Positions 26,761 through 38,511 are shown, numbered from the stretch's first letter. The stretch is DNA of 64,000 nt from Atopsyche davidsoni (GCA_022113835.1 JAILWY010000023.1:4092001-4156000), one strand, 5' to 3'. Translations and numbers: made by a program. The notes: generated from the sequence alone by a model not told the origin.

Positions 26761-27089
26761 CCCGCCCGCACACACGGCAAGATGAAAGGCGCGACGCGTC
26801 GTGCGATATGGTCTGCAGTCGCACTTAATTTTTCCCCATCGGATTCGTATTTACTAATTGCTGAATGACGTCATAATAAAAAACGAATTAAATAAAAACA
26901 ATCAAGTTGCTAATTGTTGGCATTCTGTATTACATACATGTGACGTGTGTTGACTTTTTTATATTCGCAAGACTATAAAATCGAATCGTCTCTTTTTGGC
27001 CATTAGTTCGAATTTTACGCGTATCTATTATATAGTATAAAAAGCGATTTTTTTATTTAGCATAAAAAATGCGTCAAGGTAAAGATTTT
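26761..27089. other. Non-coding flank of the minisatellite island
   Basis: No supported feature. Confidence 0.4.
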
Positions 27090-27305
27090 TACAAATTATA
27101 GAATAAAGCAATCGCGTGTATGTTTCGCTTCCCGTTCGGCGTCCGAACAAAGGCCTAAAGTCCACAACCGTCGGCCATTGCGCCTGTGAAAAAAAATGGC
27201 GCAAGTGTGCAAAAACCTGCGCGGGACGGCGGGCCGCCAGGTACGTGGCACGAGGCCCTTCATCCTGCAGGTAACGGGCGAGCCGACGTGCCGAGACACT
27301 CGAAT
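27090..27305. promoter_or_regulatory. GC-balanced block, candidate regulatory element
   Basis: Rich in CpG with GGCCATTGCGC and AATGGCGCAAG words facing each other. No frame is convincing. Function unknown. Confidence 0.25.
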
Positions 27306-28299
27306 AGTAATAATATAATAACGATGAGAGTGATGATGATATAGCTGAGTGATTAATGTGGCGCCGGATTGTGAATGAATTCTACAAAACTGAATCTTTA
27401 CTATCTAGTTATGCTTTTGATAAATCGAAGATAGACAACGCTTACTTAAAAAGATCTCATCTCTGAATTATAATATTTTCTCGGAATAACTTTTCACTTT
27501 TGTCGAGCAGGATTATTAAACTCTTCGTGAACCATCGTTTAATGATGCGTTGATTTACTTTTTTTACCTTTTCACTTGTTACATAAACAACTATCAATGA
27601 ATATGTAAAATATGAAAAAATTATATCGTTACTAAACTGTGATTTTACAAAAATATTAGTAAATAACTGCATTGTAAATGAATAGTTCCATGACCAATAA
27701 GTCAATATTGCAAATCCCGGAAATTATATTTACTGAGTATTTATATTTCAATTGCGACACCAATCATACGTTAACCATAGTTTAATGACATCACGGTCCC
27801 TTTTTAACTTTTGGTTGTCTATAAACTAAAATATTCAAAGAATGCATTTTATAATTATTGTTTTTAACATCGTTACATTGAATTTACCTTCATACTTACA
27901 GGAAAGTAGCGAAGAAGTACTAAAAGATTCTGTGCTTAATATTTGTATAAAGCTAAAAAAAATTAATCTTCTATCCGTGACGTTTTTCATATTGAATTAT
28001 TTTAATTAATTATAGTGTCGTTGTGGGTATCTAATATTTATATTGTTTCAATTCTCAGCATGCATGTCGGAGTGCATCGAAATTGCTTATAATACTCATA
28101 TATTCCTTTAGTTGAGTGATAAGATTTAAAATTAATCACGTAATTTAAAATGAATAATCGATATTTACTTCTTTTTTTTTATTAGAAAAATCCAATACCA
28201 CAAGGCGCTATAGGGCATATAATAATAAAAAAAATATCATAAACATGTGTAACACAGTAAAATAAAATAAAAACATACATTTGTATTATTTAACTCTAA
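27306..28299. other. AT-rich non-coding sequence
   Basis: No supported feature. Confidence 0.45.
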
Positions 28300-28345
28300 A
28301 TAGAGCAGGCTCGTGCCGGGGTTCAAGTCCCGGCGTAGCTCAAAA
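28300..28345 (+). mobile_element. tRNA T-arm-like SINE fragment
   Basis: GCCGGGGTTCAAGTCCCGGC is a perfect T-arm with box B, followed by GTAGCTC like an acceptor 3' strand. No D-arm, anticodon arm or matching 5' acceptor strand lies upstream, so it is a fragment. Confidence 0.5.
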
Positions 28346-28924
28346 AAATTAAAGACCTACCAATAAACTTATTTAGTTAGAAAAGATGCGTTTTTTTGAG
28401 GATTCTCTCGTCCGGCGAGTCCGGCTCCGGCATTAGTGTGAAAATTCCTAATTAAAAAGAATGGCTCGTAAAACTCCACTAATTGGGTTTGCCTTGCGAG
28501 AGCCGACCCACCGTGATGCTGTAAAACCATCAAGCAATAACATACACGAATATAAATAATAAATATTGATCCAAATTTTTTCGAATTCACACGAAGCATG
28601 TTTCAGTTACAAGAATAAGGTTTTTTTAATGTAATTATCAGAGTTTATTGATTAATTATATTGCCAGTGCATTTTTACTTTATTACTAAAAATTTTATTT
28701 GTAAATGCTTTCTTGTTACTTGCTGTTATTTTTCATAATAAAAATCATACTAAAATACAATATAAACAAGCAATCCAACGCTTATGATTAATTTTAAAGT
28801 ACAAAAAACACTTTCGGAAATATGTTAATTTTATTAACGCTTGCTTGTTAATGTACCGATATTTCCAAAAACCCCATGTTTTGTATTATAAAATCAAATT
28901 AAATTTGGTTTTTTATTAATGTAT
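28346..28924. other. AT-rich non-coding sequence
   Basis: No supported feature. Confidence 0.45.
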
Positions 28925-29105
28925 GCATCCCAAAGAAGCGCTCGTCACCTATCCAGCCCCCATCTTAATTGGGAGTTGCATGTAATCTCCATACAAATGC
29001 ATAAGTCAAAGTCATTTCCATTGTCAATGCAGCCGGAACAGACAGGCGAGGCGCCACGTCTAAAAATCGCCTAAAACTCGGCACACCCCTTTTATTTCAG
29101 GCACG
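28925..29105. promoter_or_regulatory. GC-balanced block, candidate enhancer
   Basis: High-complexity sequence with an ATGCAAAT-like octamer (reverse complement of ATTTGCAT, seen as CAAATGCAT) and a CCATTGTCAATG Sox/HMG-like site. No frame. Regulatory role is inferred. Confidence 0.25.
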
Positions 29106-29210
29106 TACTCTAAATACCAATCAGTGACTCTTATTCAATTTATTAATAGAGAAAATATAAATTTCACTGAGAATATATGCAAAACTGGATTTCATAATCG
29201 ATCATTTGAA

Positions 29211-29360
29211 TCGTGAGACACAACTGACAATTGAAAGATACACTGCCCAATAGCGACCTTATTGCTTATGATAAACTATACAAAATACTCAAAATAAAGA
29301 AACACTTTTGGCTGGATGACATTCGGCTGTCGGTTGTATTGTAGCGTGTGTATCCAGCTA
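29211..29360. mobile_element. Palindromic MITE-like family copy
   Basis: Left end ACACAACTGACAATTGAAAG; right end GGCTGTCGGTTGTATTGTAG then CGTGTGTATCCAGCTA. It matches the ends at 36.1 and 41.8 kb. Confidence 0.6.
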
Positions 29361-29605
29361 TTACTCTGAAACCACTCACAAACAAAAATAATAGTAATCT
29401 CTTAACATTTTGGTTGTTTATATTTGTAGTATCAATGAACTTGCATGTAGTCTTATTGAACATATGAATATGTAACAATACTTGCAGCATTTTGTTATTG
29501 AATGATTTCTAATAATATCTTGTAAAAACAATGTAAAAGCCGTAAAGTGCAGTAGTATATTTCACTCCCTGTAATCTGCTTTCTTGGTTATTAAAAAAAA
29601 ATTAA

Positions 29606-29806
29606 TCTTGTTGAGGGACAAGGCGTTTGATTAGTGAAGATCCATTATTATAATGATAACAGTACCTTTGTATTTTGTCTTCACTTCTTTGTACAGGTGA
29701 TGTAACCAATAAGATTCTCACAAAGTTTTCTCTCTTTAATCACCTTTGATTATTATTTTTTATTTATTGAGTAACTTCATAGAAAATCCATATGTCATAA
29801 TTAATT
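29606..29806. repeat. Dispersed repeat family A, copy 2 (rearranged)
   Basis: It shares two blocks with copy 1 at 20.0 kb. The block that begins CTTGTTGAGGGACAAGGC is reversed relative to copy 1 and lies before, not after, the block CAGGTGATGTAACC. Confidence 0.6.
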
Positions 29807-29919
29807 ATAAAAAAAATTAAGCTAGAATATCTGCAGTGTGTGAAGTTAACTTTTACGTGACTGCATGTATGAAGAAAGATAGCTTTAACTCCCGAGAAAG
29901 GACCGAAATAATGCATGGG

Positions 29920-30135
29920 GGATAATTATAAGGATATGTGGAACTCTGCTGATCTCCAGGATGCTGCCGGAGACGTGTCTCAGGTCGTAGCCTACCTCAG
30001 GTGGAAGCGTCCCTTGTAATTAGGCGGCGCAGGGGCCCGCCCAGGCCCGGCGCCGCGCCCGTCCTGGCGCCGGCCTTCCTTGCCGTCACCTCTCGTCTTC
30101 ATCTCTCACCTTGATCACCGCTCATGCTCAACCAG
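29920..30135. repeat. GC-rich block of unknown origin
   Basis: Strongly CG-rich at 30010-30090. No recognised frame. Probably retroposon or regulatory DNA. Confidence 0.2.
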
Positions 30136-30452
30136 ATTAAAACATTATCATAATTATCAATAATGCGATGTGTACTCCGAGTGTAATTGTTTTACGCCAG
30201 TTAAAATCATGTCGACGGCAGAGAGTCATCGTGAAAATTCGTTGAAAGCAAAAAAACGAAACAAAGTTCACATACCGAAAATATTGTTTGATATTCAATG
30301 TATATATGATGATACAAAAAAAAAAACATTAATATATAAGAAAAATAGACTTGCATATTTAAAATTATTATTTTATATGTACAACTCTTGGATGAATTAT
30401 AAATTTGTATACAACAATAAAAATTCACGGTCACGATGGTAAAAATAACTTT

Positions 30453-30733
30453 TTACTTTATGTTAGATCTTTTTTTTTTTAATATAACATGCTTTGATCC
30501 ATATTTCTTTCCTTTGCCCATTCCGCGAACGTTTGGGTAATCAAATTTATCCTCAGGCGGGACTCGATGGCGCAATCTTTCCTGCTGCAACCTCGCGTAG
30601 TGGTGGCACAGTGAGTCACTGCTCTCGACTACCAGGAATTCCCTGACGATGAGAGCTTCCGGGAAGTCTTCCACCTTCAAGTCTTCAATTCTAACAATTG
30701 GACGTAGTCGCCGACACGCTTTCGGAGAACGCA
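30453..30733 (-). CDS. Orphan coding exon, unknown protein
   Basis: An open frame on the minus strand in which composition becomes protein-like after a possible acceptor CCACAG|TGCG (30733). The peptide has patches such as DFPEALIVREFLVVESSDS and RHRVPPEDKFDYPNVRG, then a Gly/Lys-rich tail MGKGKKYGSKH. It ends near an A11 tract before the stop, which could be the poly-A of a retrocopy. I do not recognise the family. No other exon was found nearby, so it may be a lone exon of a gene spanning the window or a pseudogene. Confidence 0.4.
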
Positions 30734-30776
30734 CTGTGGTTTTTCGATTTAAAAATAATAACACAAGAAAATGCAA

Positions 30777-31234
30777 CTTTATTAAATCTACCAGGAATAT
30801 CAGAAGAGCTGTAAACGCTCATTTTTTTATTATGAAACCAACAAAAGATCATTAATATAAATGAAACTGTTAAGACATCACTTTAAAATTTTGACAATTT
30901 GATTTGGATTTGGTGTAAATATGTTCTTGCCCAACCAGTGCCATATAGTAGATTTTAATACAGAGTATGTAGTTTAAAATAAATTGACACTATTTGAAAC
31001 ACCTCGTATACTCCATAGTCAAAGTATTAAACCCCCTTGAAAATATAAAGCTGGCAAGATATTTTTTTTCACCCCCACCATTTCTTTTCTACTTGACATC
31101 AACTTTAATGTAGCTTCTCCTAAAAGTCCACATCTCCAACATCCCCTAATTCAACCCAATACAAAAGCGTGCACATACCAATAGCTGAGCAAACACCTTT
31201 ACAAAAGGGTTAAGGAGGTGTAAAAAGAAGTTAA
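30777..31234. other. Non-coding sequence
   Basis: No supported feature. Confidence 0.4.
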
Positions 31235-31400
31235 GTAATATGTCGACGCTGGCTGAAGGCGATTAAAACGCCATTAGGCACGGAGGCCGTCACTGCGGGC
31301 GCGTGCGCGGGTGACATCCGGCCAGGGTGCATGACGCTGCACACAAGGTGGCACCCGCCGCCTGCTGGAGCATGGACCGGATGATAAATCGATGCTCCTC
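31235..31400. repeat. GC-rich block of unknown origin
   Basis: CG-rich, non-coding as far as seen; composition like the blocks at 16.1 and 30.0 kb. Confidence 0.2.
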
Positions 31401-31801
31401 GGCAACAACATCTTCACATTAGCAAGCTGTCAAAATGTTATCGATTCATATTGCCGTTTAAAATATTAACTCCTTTGCGTAAAAATAACATTAATCATCT
31501 TCTTTGTTGAGTTTTAGCTCAAACGTTTTGTTTGATCCTCATTTGTGATATTTTTTATAACGTAACGTATTTCTCTAAGTTTTTCAAATTTAATATTTTT
31601 GTTCAAATTCTAATTATACCAACCATGTTTTTGTCATATTCATCTTACGCAGAATCGATCACTAAATAAAATGTAAGTACAGCATAAAAATATCATGACC
31701 TTGTCACATTCTGATTTGTGAACGATTTAACGAAATAAACAGTAATTTAATATTTTTGACATAGAGTACTTGGTGGAATTCCATTTTAATATATATTTTT
31801 T
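31401..31801. other. AT-rich non-coding sequence
   Basis: No supported feature. Confidence 0.4.
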
Positions 31802-31962
31802 ATTAAAATACTTGAGTGATTTTCCACATGTTCGTTTTTTATTTGTGACCGGTTTCGCCAACCTTTCACGTTGGCATTATCAAACAGATAATGCCAACAA
31901 GGTTGGCGAAACCGGTCACAAATAAAAAACGAACATGTGGAAATTCACTCAAGTATTTTAAT
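31802..31962. mobile_element. Near-perfect foldback hairpin
   Basis: Arms 31802-31880 and 31888-31962 are complementary over about 75 bases with one 4-base indel and one mismatch; the loop is 7 bases. Arms include GACCGGTTTCGCCAACC. This is the structure of a recently formed foldback MITE. Confidence 0.9.
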
Positions 31963-32470
31963 TTTAAAAAAATATTGTAATCAACAGTGAACAACCCTGC
32001 AGTATATCTTTTTTATAAATCCCCGCGAGTGACTATTCTAACGCATAAAAGTCAAGCTGCGAATCACTAACAATAGGGAATAGTGTCGTTGAAGAATACG
32101 TCTGTACATAGCAATTTGATTTTTTACAAGAATTAAATTTTCAAAACAGCAAATGCGTAATTGGTACGGAGCCACAATACCGGCGGCTAACCTGACCTTA
32201 ACCGGATTTCCCCGTGTGTTCGAGAGTCACTGCTTATAATGGGCCGAATAATAATAATGATAACGTAAAGCCGAATGTCGGTAAGGTAGCGAGTGACGCT
32301 GCATTATCGACAGGCGCCACTCGCTCGTGGGAAGAAAGCGGTCCGAACAACGAGAAGCTAGATGTGCCGTTAATTCCGCTTGTTTGGCTGAAAAGATGTA
32401 CGGATTGCTACCGATCGATGCCAAAACAAAGCGAAAATTCGCAGACGCATGTGTATACAGATTATCTTAT
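31963..32470. other. Non-coding sequence, one weak open frame
   Basis: GC-balanced at 32160-32450. A 96-codon plus-strand frame (32214-32504) is Asn/Ser-rich, matches nothing known and runs into a repeat, so it is not called as a gene. Confidence 0.35.
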
Positions 32471-32504
32471 TCACCAATCTCCTCTCCTCAGAGGAGATTG
32501 GTGA
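32471..32504. repeat. 14-bp perfect inverted repeat at a repeat edge
   Basis: TCACCAATCTCCTC (32471-32484) and GAGGAGATTGGTGA (32491-32504) flank a 6-base loop exactly where repeat family B copy 2 starts. Confidence 0.85.
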
Positions 32505-32800
32505 TCATTTTACTGAGCATATACTCATGCTGAGCTAGTTTTTATGGGTACCGCAGTTCTATATTGGAAGGTAAATCTGCGTATTGCTGCTGCCCAGTAG
32601 CATTATTATATAATCCTTGAAAGCTCTGGTGTTTAGATATGATACTCTTTCTGCAGCAGGTTACAGAAACAATAAGGTACTTCAAGAGCACATCCCTCCA
32701 GAATCATTCCAAGTCCACAACTCCATTACCGATTTTTTTCACACGCTCTGGGAATAAAATGGTAGCCATGCACAAGCAATGCACAAGAGCGGGGAGGGAA
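32491..32800. repeat. Dispersed repeat family B, copy 2
   Basis: Direct match to 23127-23510, lacking the CCTAA/poly-C insertion. Shared words include TGAGCATATACTCATGCTGA and TATTGCTGCTGCCCA. Confidence 0.7.
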
Positions 32801-34855
32801 TTATTATTTTATAAATTCCTTTACGTTATTCAGTACTATGTTACAACAAAAACTCCAACGTTTCAGTCTTGGTACTGGGGTTGTCTTCAGGGATCTGAAA
32901 CTGGCAGGGGTTTATAGAAGGTCCGAAGCCAAGCACGGTATAGCACTCTGACCAAAATGTGTACGCATATTATAATGTGATAGACGCTCAGTTGTAAGGT
33001 CGTCGTAGTGTATGTATGGTACTGAAGATACCTCGTTTGAACCCGTTGCTCATAACCAGAAGGTTCTCTTCATCGCCATAATGGAGTCAAACAATGCCCG
33101 ACGCGGAGCTCCCATGCGCCGGCTCGTCCATTGTGGGCCTGCTGCAGCATCAGCGAGAAGGCTGGCCGAGACGCTCAATACAGTAGCACTTAGTTTTTTT
33201 TTTCTATGTATAGTTTTTTTTTAGTTTTTTATTTATATTTCACAATGGCTGTCAGGCCGACTGACGCCCGTACGGCACGATGACTGGCAGTACTTTTGGA
33301 GTTTTTTTTTTTTTTTAATTCTGTGTTGGTTTTATTTTAAACTTTTTTACTGGACGGCGTGTAAGATGTGTTCACAAACTCATTTACAATTTTAAGACAA
33401 AAATAAGCGCCTGCCACGTTTGCTTGCATGGGTTTGAATAATTAGAAATAAAAATAAATAAATTGATTATGTTCTTTTTACAATTCAGTTGAAATATAAA
33501 TTGTTTTCAGAGGAAAAGAAAACCTTCTCTGATGCTAGTTTTCATTACTTTTTTTAAAATAGTCTCAGCTTTATACTATTACAGAGTAGTAAGACTAACG
33601 ACTTTTTTCCTTAGATTATCTTGGCTTGAATGTCTCTCGCCTATAGAATACACCTAAAAAAATACTCCTTAGGTTACAAATATATATTAAATTAGTCAGC
33701 AGCTGCGAAAAGTCTGAAATAAAATTTATTTATATTATAACACAGTAATTTTTAATGTGTTATATTATGTCGATAAATGATTAATGGTGAAAACAAAACA
33801 ATAATTATTCAAAATTTCAATGTCAGTGAATAAATAAAGTTTATTTTTGTAATTTTTCGTGCCGTAATCGGTACACTTATAAATATATAAATATTTAATT
33901 TAGTTACTGTTAATCTTTAATGCATATTGGTTGATTTTATGGCAAAATGATTAAACCGACGACTGCTGATCGAAAGTTATTCAGTTTGATATAAGCTCTG
34001 GAAAGTGGATACTGAACTAGTTTTATAAATTTAACTTATTTGGTTTTTGGTGGTTTACTCGCAAATAATGTATTAAAATATTGTATAAACATTTAAATAA
34101 TTTTACTCACAGAAATCCCACAAATTTTTATTTAGTGAATTAGTATTACAAAAGTTTTATTAACTTATAAAACAACAAAAAAAGTTGTATGAAATCAAAA
34201 AATATTCATAAAATTAGTTTTAAAAATAAAATGGTCAAAACAATTATATATTAAAAATGGCAATGGGGTGTTTATAACAGGTAAAATAGGGGTAAAAACA
34301 GTGGAAGTCATTTTTTAACAGCGGGCTTATACCAGCTGATGGTAATTGCATCAAAAAGTATTTCAGACTTTTTTAAATGAGGTAAATTACATCTTTCACA
34401 ATACTTCAGGTCACGCTGTATAATCAATAAAGAAATCTCAGACATGCTTGCAGGATGATTTGGCTAGAAGTGAAATTTCGCAACAAACTTCTCGTGGGAT
34501 ACTTTGAATTGGCGCAAGTGTTATATTCATCTTTTTAAAAGGTATAGTATAAGAGGATAGTCTTTGATGCACAAAAACCATTTTCCCGTACTACGTTCCC
34601 ATCATATGTAATAAAAAATATAAGCAAATATACATGGTCTAACATACTTTTGGTGTGTATTTATGAATTTTATATATTTTTATTTGATAATACCAAAAGT
34701 TAAAATGAATACTTTTCATATAAAATAGAAACCACGAATTGTTAAATTGGAGCAAAGTTTTCAATTGATTTTACGTTGCAAATGTATTTATTTTTTTTTT
34801 GAGCGTGCTTTGGTGATTCGAGAGTTGCCTTTTAAAAGCGGTGCCAGTTAAAGCG
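32801..34855. other. Non-coding sequence, possible retroposon tail at 32.9-33.3 kb
   Basis: 32860-33310 is GC-balanced with T-rich runs (33190-33320) that could be the tail of a minus-strand retroposon. No frame was recognised. The remainder is AT-rich and empty. Confidence 0.35.
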
Positions 34856-34861
34856 ACAGGT

Positions 34862-34880
34862 ACCTAACCTAACCTAACCA
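34862..34880. repeat. Short telomere-like CCTAA run
   Basis: Three to four CCTAA units, too short to indicate a chromosome end. Confidence 0.7.
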
Positions 34881-36126
34881 AACCAAGACACCATTTTTTA
34901 CGTTAAACTTCATCCAGGAACACGCGAGCTCTCGAATTTTCGCTAATTACGAGATTCGAACCTCAAACCTTCGTCTTTTGCACTTCCCCCGGGGAATGAA
35001 ATGCTTTTTTGCTGCAAACGTCCCGAGGCGCCAGACGTACACCCTTTTTCACGCGCCGTCCTATTTCTCTTTGGTGTTTTTTTGTATTTCGTTTTTTAGT
35101 TGAAAGAGACCCAGGCCCAGAGCTCCGCTGTCAATCAACGCCGCCATTCTTTGATATAAACATTGGTACAGGTTAGAATAGATACCCAAGTACCTAGTAA
35201 AAAAATACCCATCAATTCCTTTACTAATTCCAAATCAAAAAAATATACTAAAATACTCAATGAATATCATTAAAAACACCGAGAGTTTTATAATTTAATT
35301 CATATTAAATGTCTCTTGAGTTAATCTAGGAGCGAAAAGTATTTCTCCACACATGGTATTGTATCTCATCAATTAATTTATATTTTATTTGAAAAGATAT
35401 TATTTCATATAATTGGGAATACTGAAAGCCAAGCAACAAACCGTAATAAAAAGTTGTTAAGTAATAATAATGATGAACGTGTTTATTCTTGATAATGAGT
35501 AGGGTAGAGCATTATTTTATTACGCATATATGTGAAGACATGGAATAGTAATAATGTTTCATGATGAGTAGAATTTATAAATAGGATAAATCAAAATAAA
35601 AACGACAGAAAATAATTTAAAAACCTATAATATACAGGATTCAATATAAAAAGAAATTTTCTGACTTTACCATTAAAACTGTCATTTGTAGGTATTTGTA
35701 GGTATATGTAAAAATTACAAGATCGAAACTCATCCGAGAGTAAATTTTTTGCACTGCAGAAAAAATGTTTTACATAAGATCCTCGATTATTTTAAAATTC
35801 AAACTAGGTTTGATTTTATCATCAAATTGGAATAGAGAGTAAAATATTTATTTAATACCTCTGCTATGTTTATGCTATAGATAAATAGTAATAAAACATC
35901 AATAGATTCCTGCGGGAATATTGCGTGCCTGCGTGAGGTCCTTCGGCGTCCTTTGATCGCACAAAAGTACCTTCGTTCTCTAATGAACGGTTGAGTCTCT
36001 CGTCATTCGTCAATACTCGTATGGCAAAAACACCTGTGGACTGACAGGAAGGGCAGGACGCGCCCCCTCCGCGTCTCAAACCCCCGAGGATATATTACAC
36101 ATGCGGTGTGCAGCCCGTGCAAGTAA
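34881..36126. other. Non-coding sequence with a GC-balanced patch
   Basis: The patches 34900-35150 and 35900-36080 are GC-balanced without recognised genes; the rest is AT-rich. Confidence 0.4.
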
Positions 36127-36300
36127 AGCTGCCTACGCACGCTGAGATGCAACCGACAACAGAACTAGTTTTGCAAAAAAATCACACAAAAGAGAGCAAT
36201 AAATGCTAGCTACCATTCGGTTGTCAGTTGTGTTGCAGCGTGTGCATTAAGTTCCCTACACACGCAGCGATACATGCTAGTGGCATGTTGTGTTTGACGA
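36127..36300. mobile_element. Palindromic MITE-like family copy plus extra terminus
   Basis: Left end GCTGCCTACGCACGCTGAGA then TGCAACCGACAAC; right end GGTTGTCAGTTGTGTTGCAG then CGTGTG (to about 36250). A second terminus CCCTACACACGCAGCGATAC follows at 36253-36290. Confidence 0.65.
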
Positions 36301-36429
36301 ATCCACGACATACTGGTTCAATTTGTAATACTCTTTATTTAACTGCTGGAAGATTTCTATCTTGATTGAAAACTCTTTATCATTTGGTTATTCATATTTG
36401 TTGTTTTCATAATTAGGTAAAAAGTACAT

Positions 36430-36720
36430 TATCGAGATGAAAATATGTTTAAAAAAATACCTACTGCAGGTGTTTGGGTCAGCTCGGCCTGAAAAACAGC
36501 GTAATGAGCGCACGCAAGGGTACGAGCTAGATGAAGGGACGCGCCCGCGCTCCGAAACGCAACATCGCGTGCGCGCTCGGACAAAGGAAGCTCGGGGGGC
36601 GTTCGAGGGCACCGAGACAACTGGCCTCCGAGGGACTCTGCACCGCAGACCTGACCCTCGCGTCCTGGCACCGCGGGACATGAGAAAATCGACAGCAATT
36701 ACATTTTAAAAAAACGGCCA
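36430..36720. repeat. GC-rich block of unknown origin
   Basis: CG-rich, with long open frames in four of six frames, none recognisable, which points to composition rather than coding. Confidence 0.25.
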
Positions 36721-36943
36721 CATGTATCCGACGGAGTGATCGTTCATAAGAAGTCATTGTTAGGTTAGAAAGCTAGTTGTTAAATAGCAGTTTAAGCAGT
36801 ATAGCAAACAGCAGTTGCAAGTAGTCAACATAAAATATAAAACAACCCTTATCCAAGACAGATTGGTATCATTTGTAATGCTTCATGTTTGAACTACAAA
36901 TATTGTTTGTTGGTTTTTGTTTGTGTGCCAAGTGCAAGAAGCT

Positions 36944-37350
36944 ATTGAAAGATAAACATATAAACTAGCGGGATAAAAAAATTTAAAAAAATTCAAATGA
37001 TTCATGAGACTACTGCTACTTGTGAATTTAAGCTTATTTCTATAAGCGGTTCTCATTCATTTATATCTGAAGACAAAATATAATTTAAAAACAGTGTACC
37101 CGGATTCAAGCCCGGCAAGCAAGGGAATGCCACTGGACCACGATGACTATTTTACGATAAACTATTTATTGAAAGATAAGCATATAAACTATTGGTGAAT
37201 AGGTGATAGGTGAATATACCAGTGAATATCGGCGAAATCTCACAAAAACTACTGGTTATGGCTACACCATTGTTCAATTTGTTGATACGTGTGTGATAAT
37301 GAGACTACTGCTACTTGTGAAGTTTAAGTTTATTTAAAAATAGTATCGGG
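36944..37350. repeat. Imperfect local duplication
   Basis: ATTGAAAGATAAACATATAA at 36945 recurs at 37168, and GAGACTACTGCTACTTGTGA at 37005 recurs at 37299. The second copy has about 70 extra bases. A T-arm-like ACCCGGATTCAAGCCCGG lies between them at 37090. Confidence 0.7.
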
Positions 37351-37359
37351 TGAATATGA

Positions 37360-37752
37360 ATAGGGACCGTTTTTGCGATATGCTGCGAAAATTTTTGGGC
37401 CCAAAGATGCAGGAGTTTCAAGGTTTCAACTCAAGAACGTGGTTCCACTTGCCATCATACATCCAATCAATCAATTGATGCTGTTAACGAATTATTCCCT
37501 AATAAGGTCTTTTCACATAGAGATAACATCAACTGGCCTCCCAGAAGCCCCGACCTTAGCCCTCTTGACTATTTCGTATGGGGATACCTTAAAAGTAGGG
37601 TTTATGAGAATAATCTGACGAACCTAACGGAATTGAAACAAAACATCACATCAAAAATGGCAGCAATTTCGAGGGCTATGTGTCAGCGTGTTATCAGCGA
37701 TCTTAGTTCCAGATTAGAAGAGTGCCAGCAGCGTAATGCAGCATTTGGATAA
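37360..37752 (+). pseudogene. Tc1/mariner transposase remnant, C-terminal half
   Basis: With frame changes the translation gives INWPPRSPDLSPLDYFVWG, the region around the last catalytic acidic residue of Tc1/mariner transposases, then YLKSRVY and a helical tail ending at a stop at 37750-37752. Upstream, the part that should carry the second catalytic Asp (FQQDGA-type) is deleted, leaving WFH joined to CHHTS out of frame. The N-terminal DNA-binding half is missing. It is dead. Confidence 0.8.
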
Positions 37753-37878
37753 CATCATCTTTTCGAAATAATTTTCCATTTTGTATTCGTATAATCAACA
37801 ATAAAAAATACTTGATTATTAGTAATTTTTGTTTTACTGAACTAACAGATACCCGATAATCTCTTTGAAGACACTGTA

Positions 37879-38511
37879 CGAGGGCGGTCCGATAAGTACT
37901 TAGCCCCACCGCCCGATGGTGCTAGTATCGCAAGAGAGATTTACTATCGTGTAGTACATTGTCGTAGACGGCTACTGTCAAAATTTCAGCCGAATCGGAC
38001 TCGCAGTTTCGTTTTGACCGCGTGTGTAAGTGGATCCGAAGGAGTTTCTGCGTCGTTTCGTGACCGTCGACGAAGCATGGATCCACTGGTACACACCAGA
38101 GACCAAGGAACAGTCGAAACAGTGGACTTCACCCGGTGAACCGATTGGCCGATTCGACGCCGAATTGCAGAAAAACGGCCCCTTCCAAAAAAAAGAAAAT
38201 AGTGCTCTTCCACCATGACAACGCACCGGCTCACACCTCCGTCGTCGCCACGGCCAAACTGGTCGAATTGCACTACGAACTGCTCCCCCATCCACCGTAT
38301 TCTCTAGATTTGGCCCCGTGCTACTTGAAAAAGTCACTCGCCGGGCAGAAATTCAAGTCGAATGACTACTTTGCAAACCTCGAGAAAACGTATTTTTCAG
38401 ATGGGTTAAAGTGTACAGAGCTAAAAGGAGACTATTTTGAGAAATAAATCGCCACTTTTCCAAAATTTTCGTTTTTCTTTTGTAGGCTAAGTACTTATCG
38501 GACCGCTCTCG
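37879..38511 (+). mobile_element. Internally deleted mariner element, 633 bp
   Basis: 27-base terminal inverted repeats at 37879-37905 and 38485-38511 differ at one base (start CGAGGGCGGTCCGATAAG / CGAGAGCGGTCCGATAAG). TA dinucleotides flank both ends (37877-37878, 38512-38513), the Tc1/mariner target duplication. Full mariners are about twice as long. The 5' half of the transposase gene is gone. Confidence 0.92.
38030..38447 (+). pseudogene. mariner transposase remnant
   Basis: It encodes FVTVDEAWIHWYTPETKEQS (first catalytic Asp), then changes frame near the A-run at 38187-38194, continuing with FHHDNAPAHTS (second catalytic Asp) and YSLDLAPC. The third catalytic Asp region normally following APC is deleted (APCYLKKS). 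N-terminal helix-turn-helix region absent. It cannot make active transposase. Confidence 0.88.

Noticed and set aside
26547..26824. Pro/Ala and Gly-rich open frames
   Set aside because: They are translations of the 11-bp minisatellite.
28300..28345. Possible tRNA gene
   Set aside because: Only a T-arm and part of an acceptor strand are present; no D-arm, anticodon arm or 5' acceptor strand.
30170..30442. 90-codon Lys/Asn/Tyr-rich plus-strand open frame
   Set aside because: AT-rich low-complexity translation, with an open frame on the opposite strand over the same bases.
36388..36757. Four overlapping open frames of 76-97 codons
   Set aside because: All arise from one GC-rich block; none shows a recognised domain or consistent coding signal.
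37373..37618. 81-codon plus-strand open frame
   Set aside because: It is an out-of-frame reading of the transposase remnant, whose true frame gives WPPRSPDLSPLDYF.
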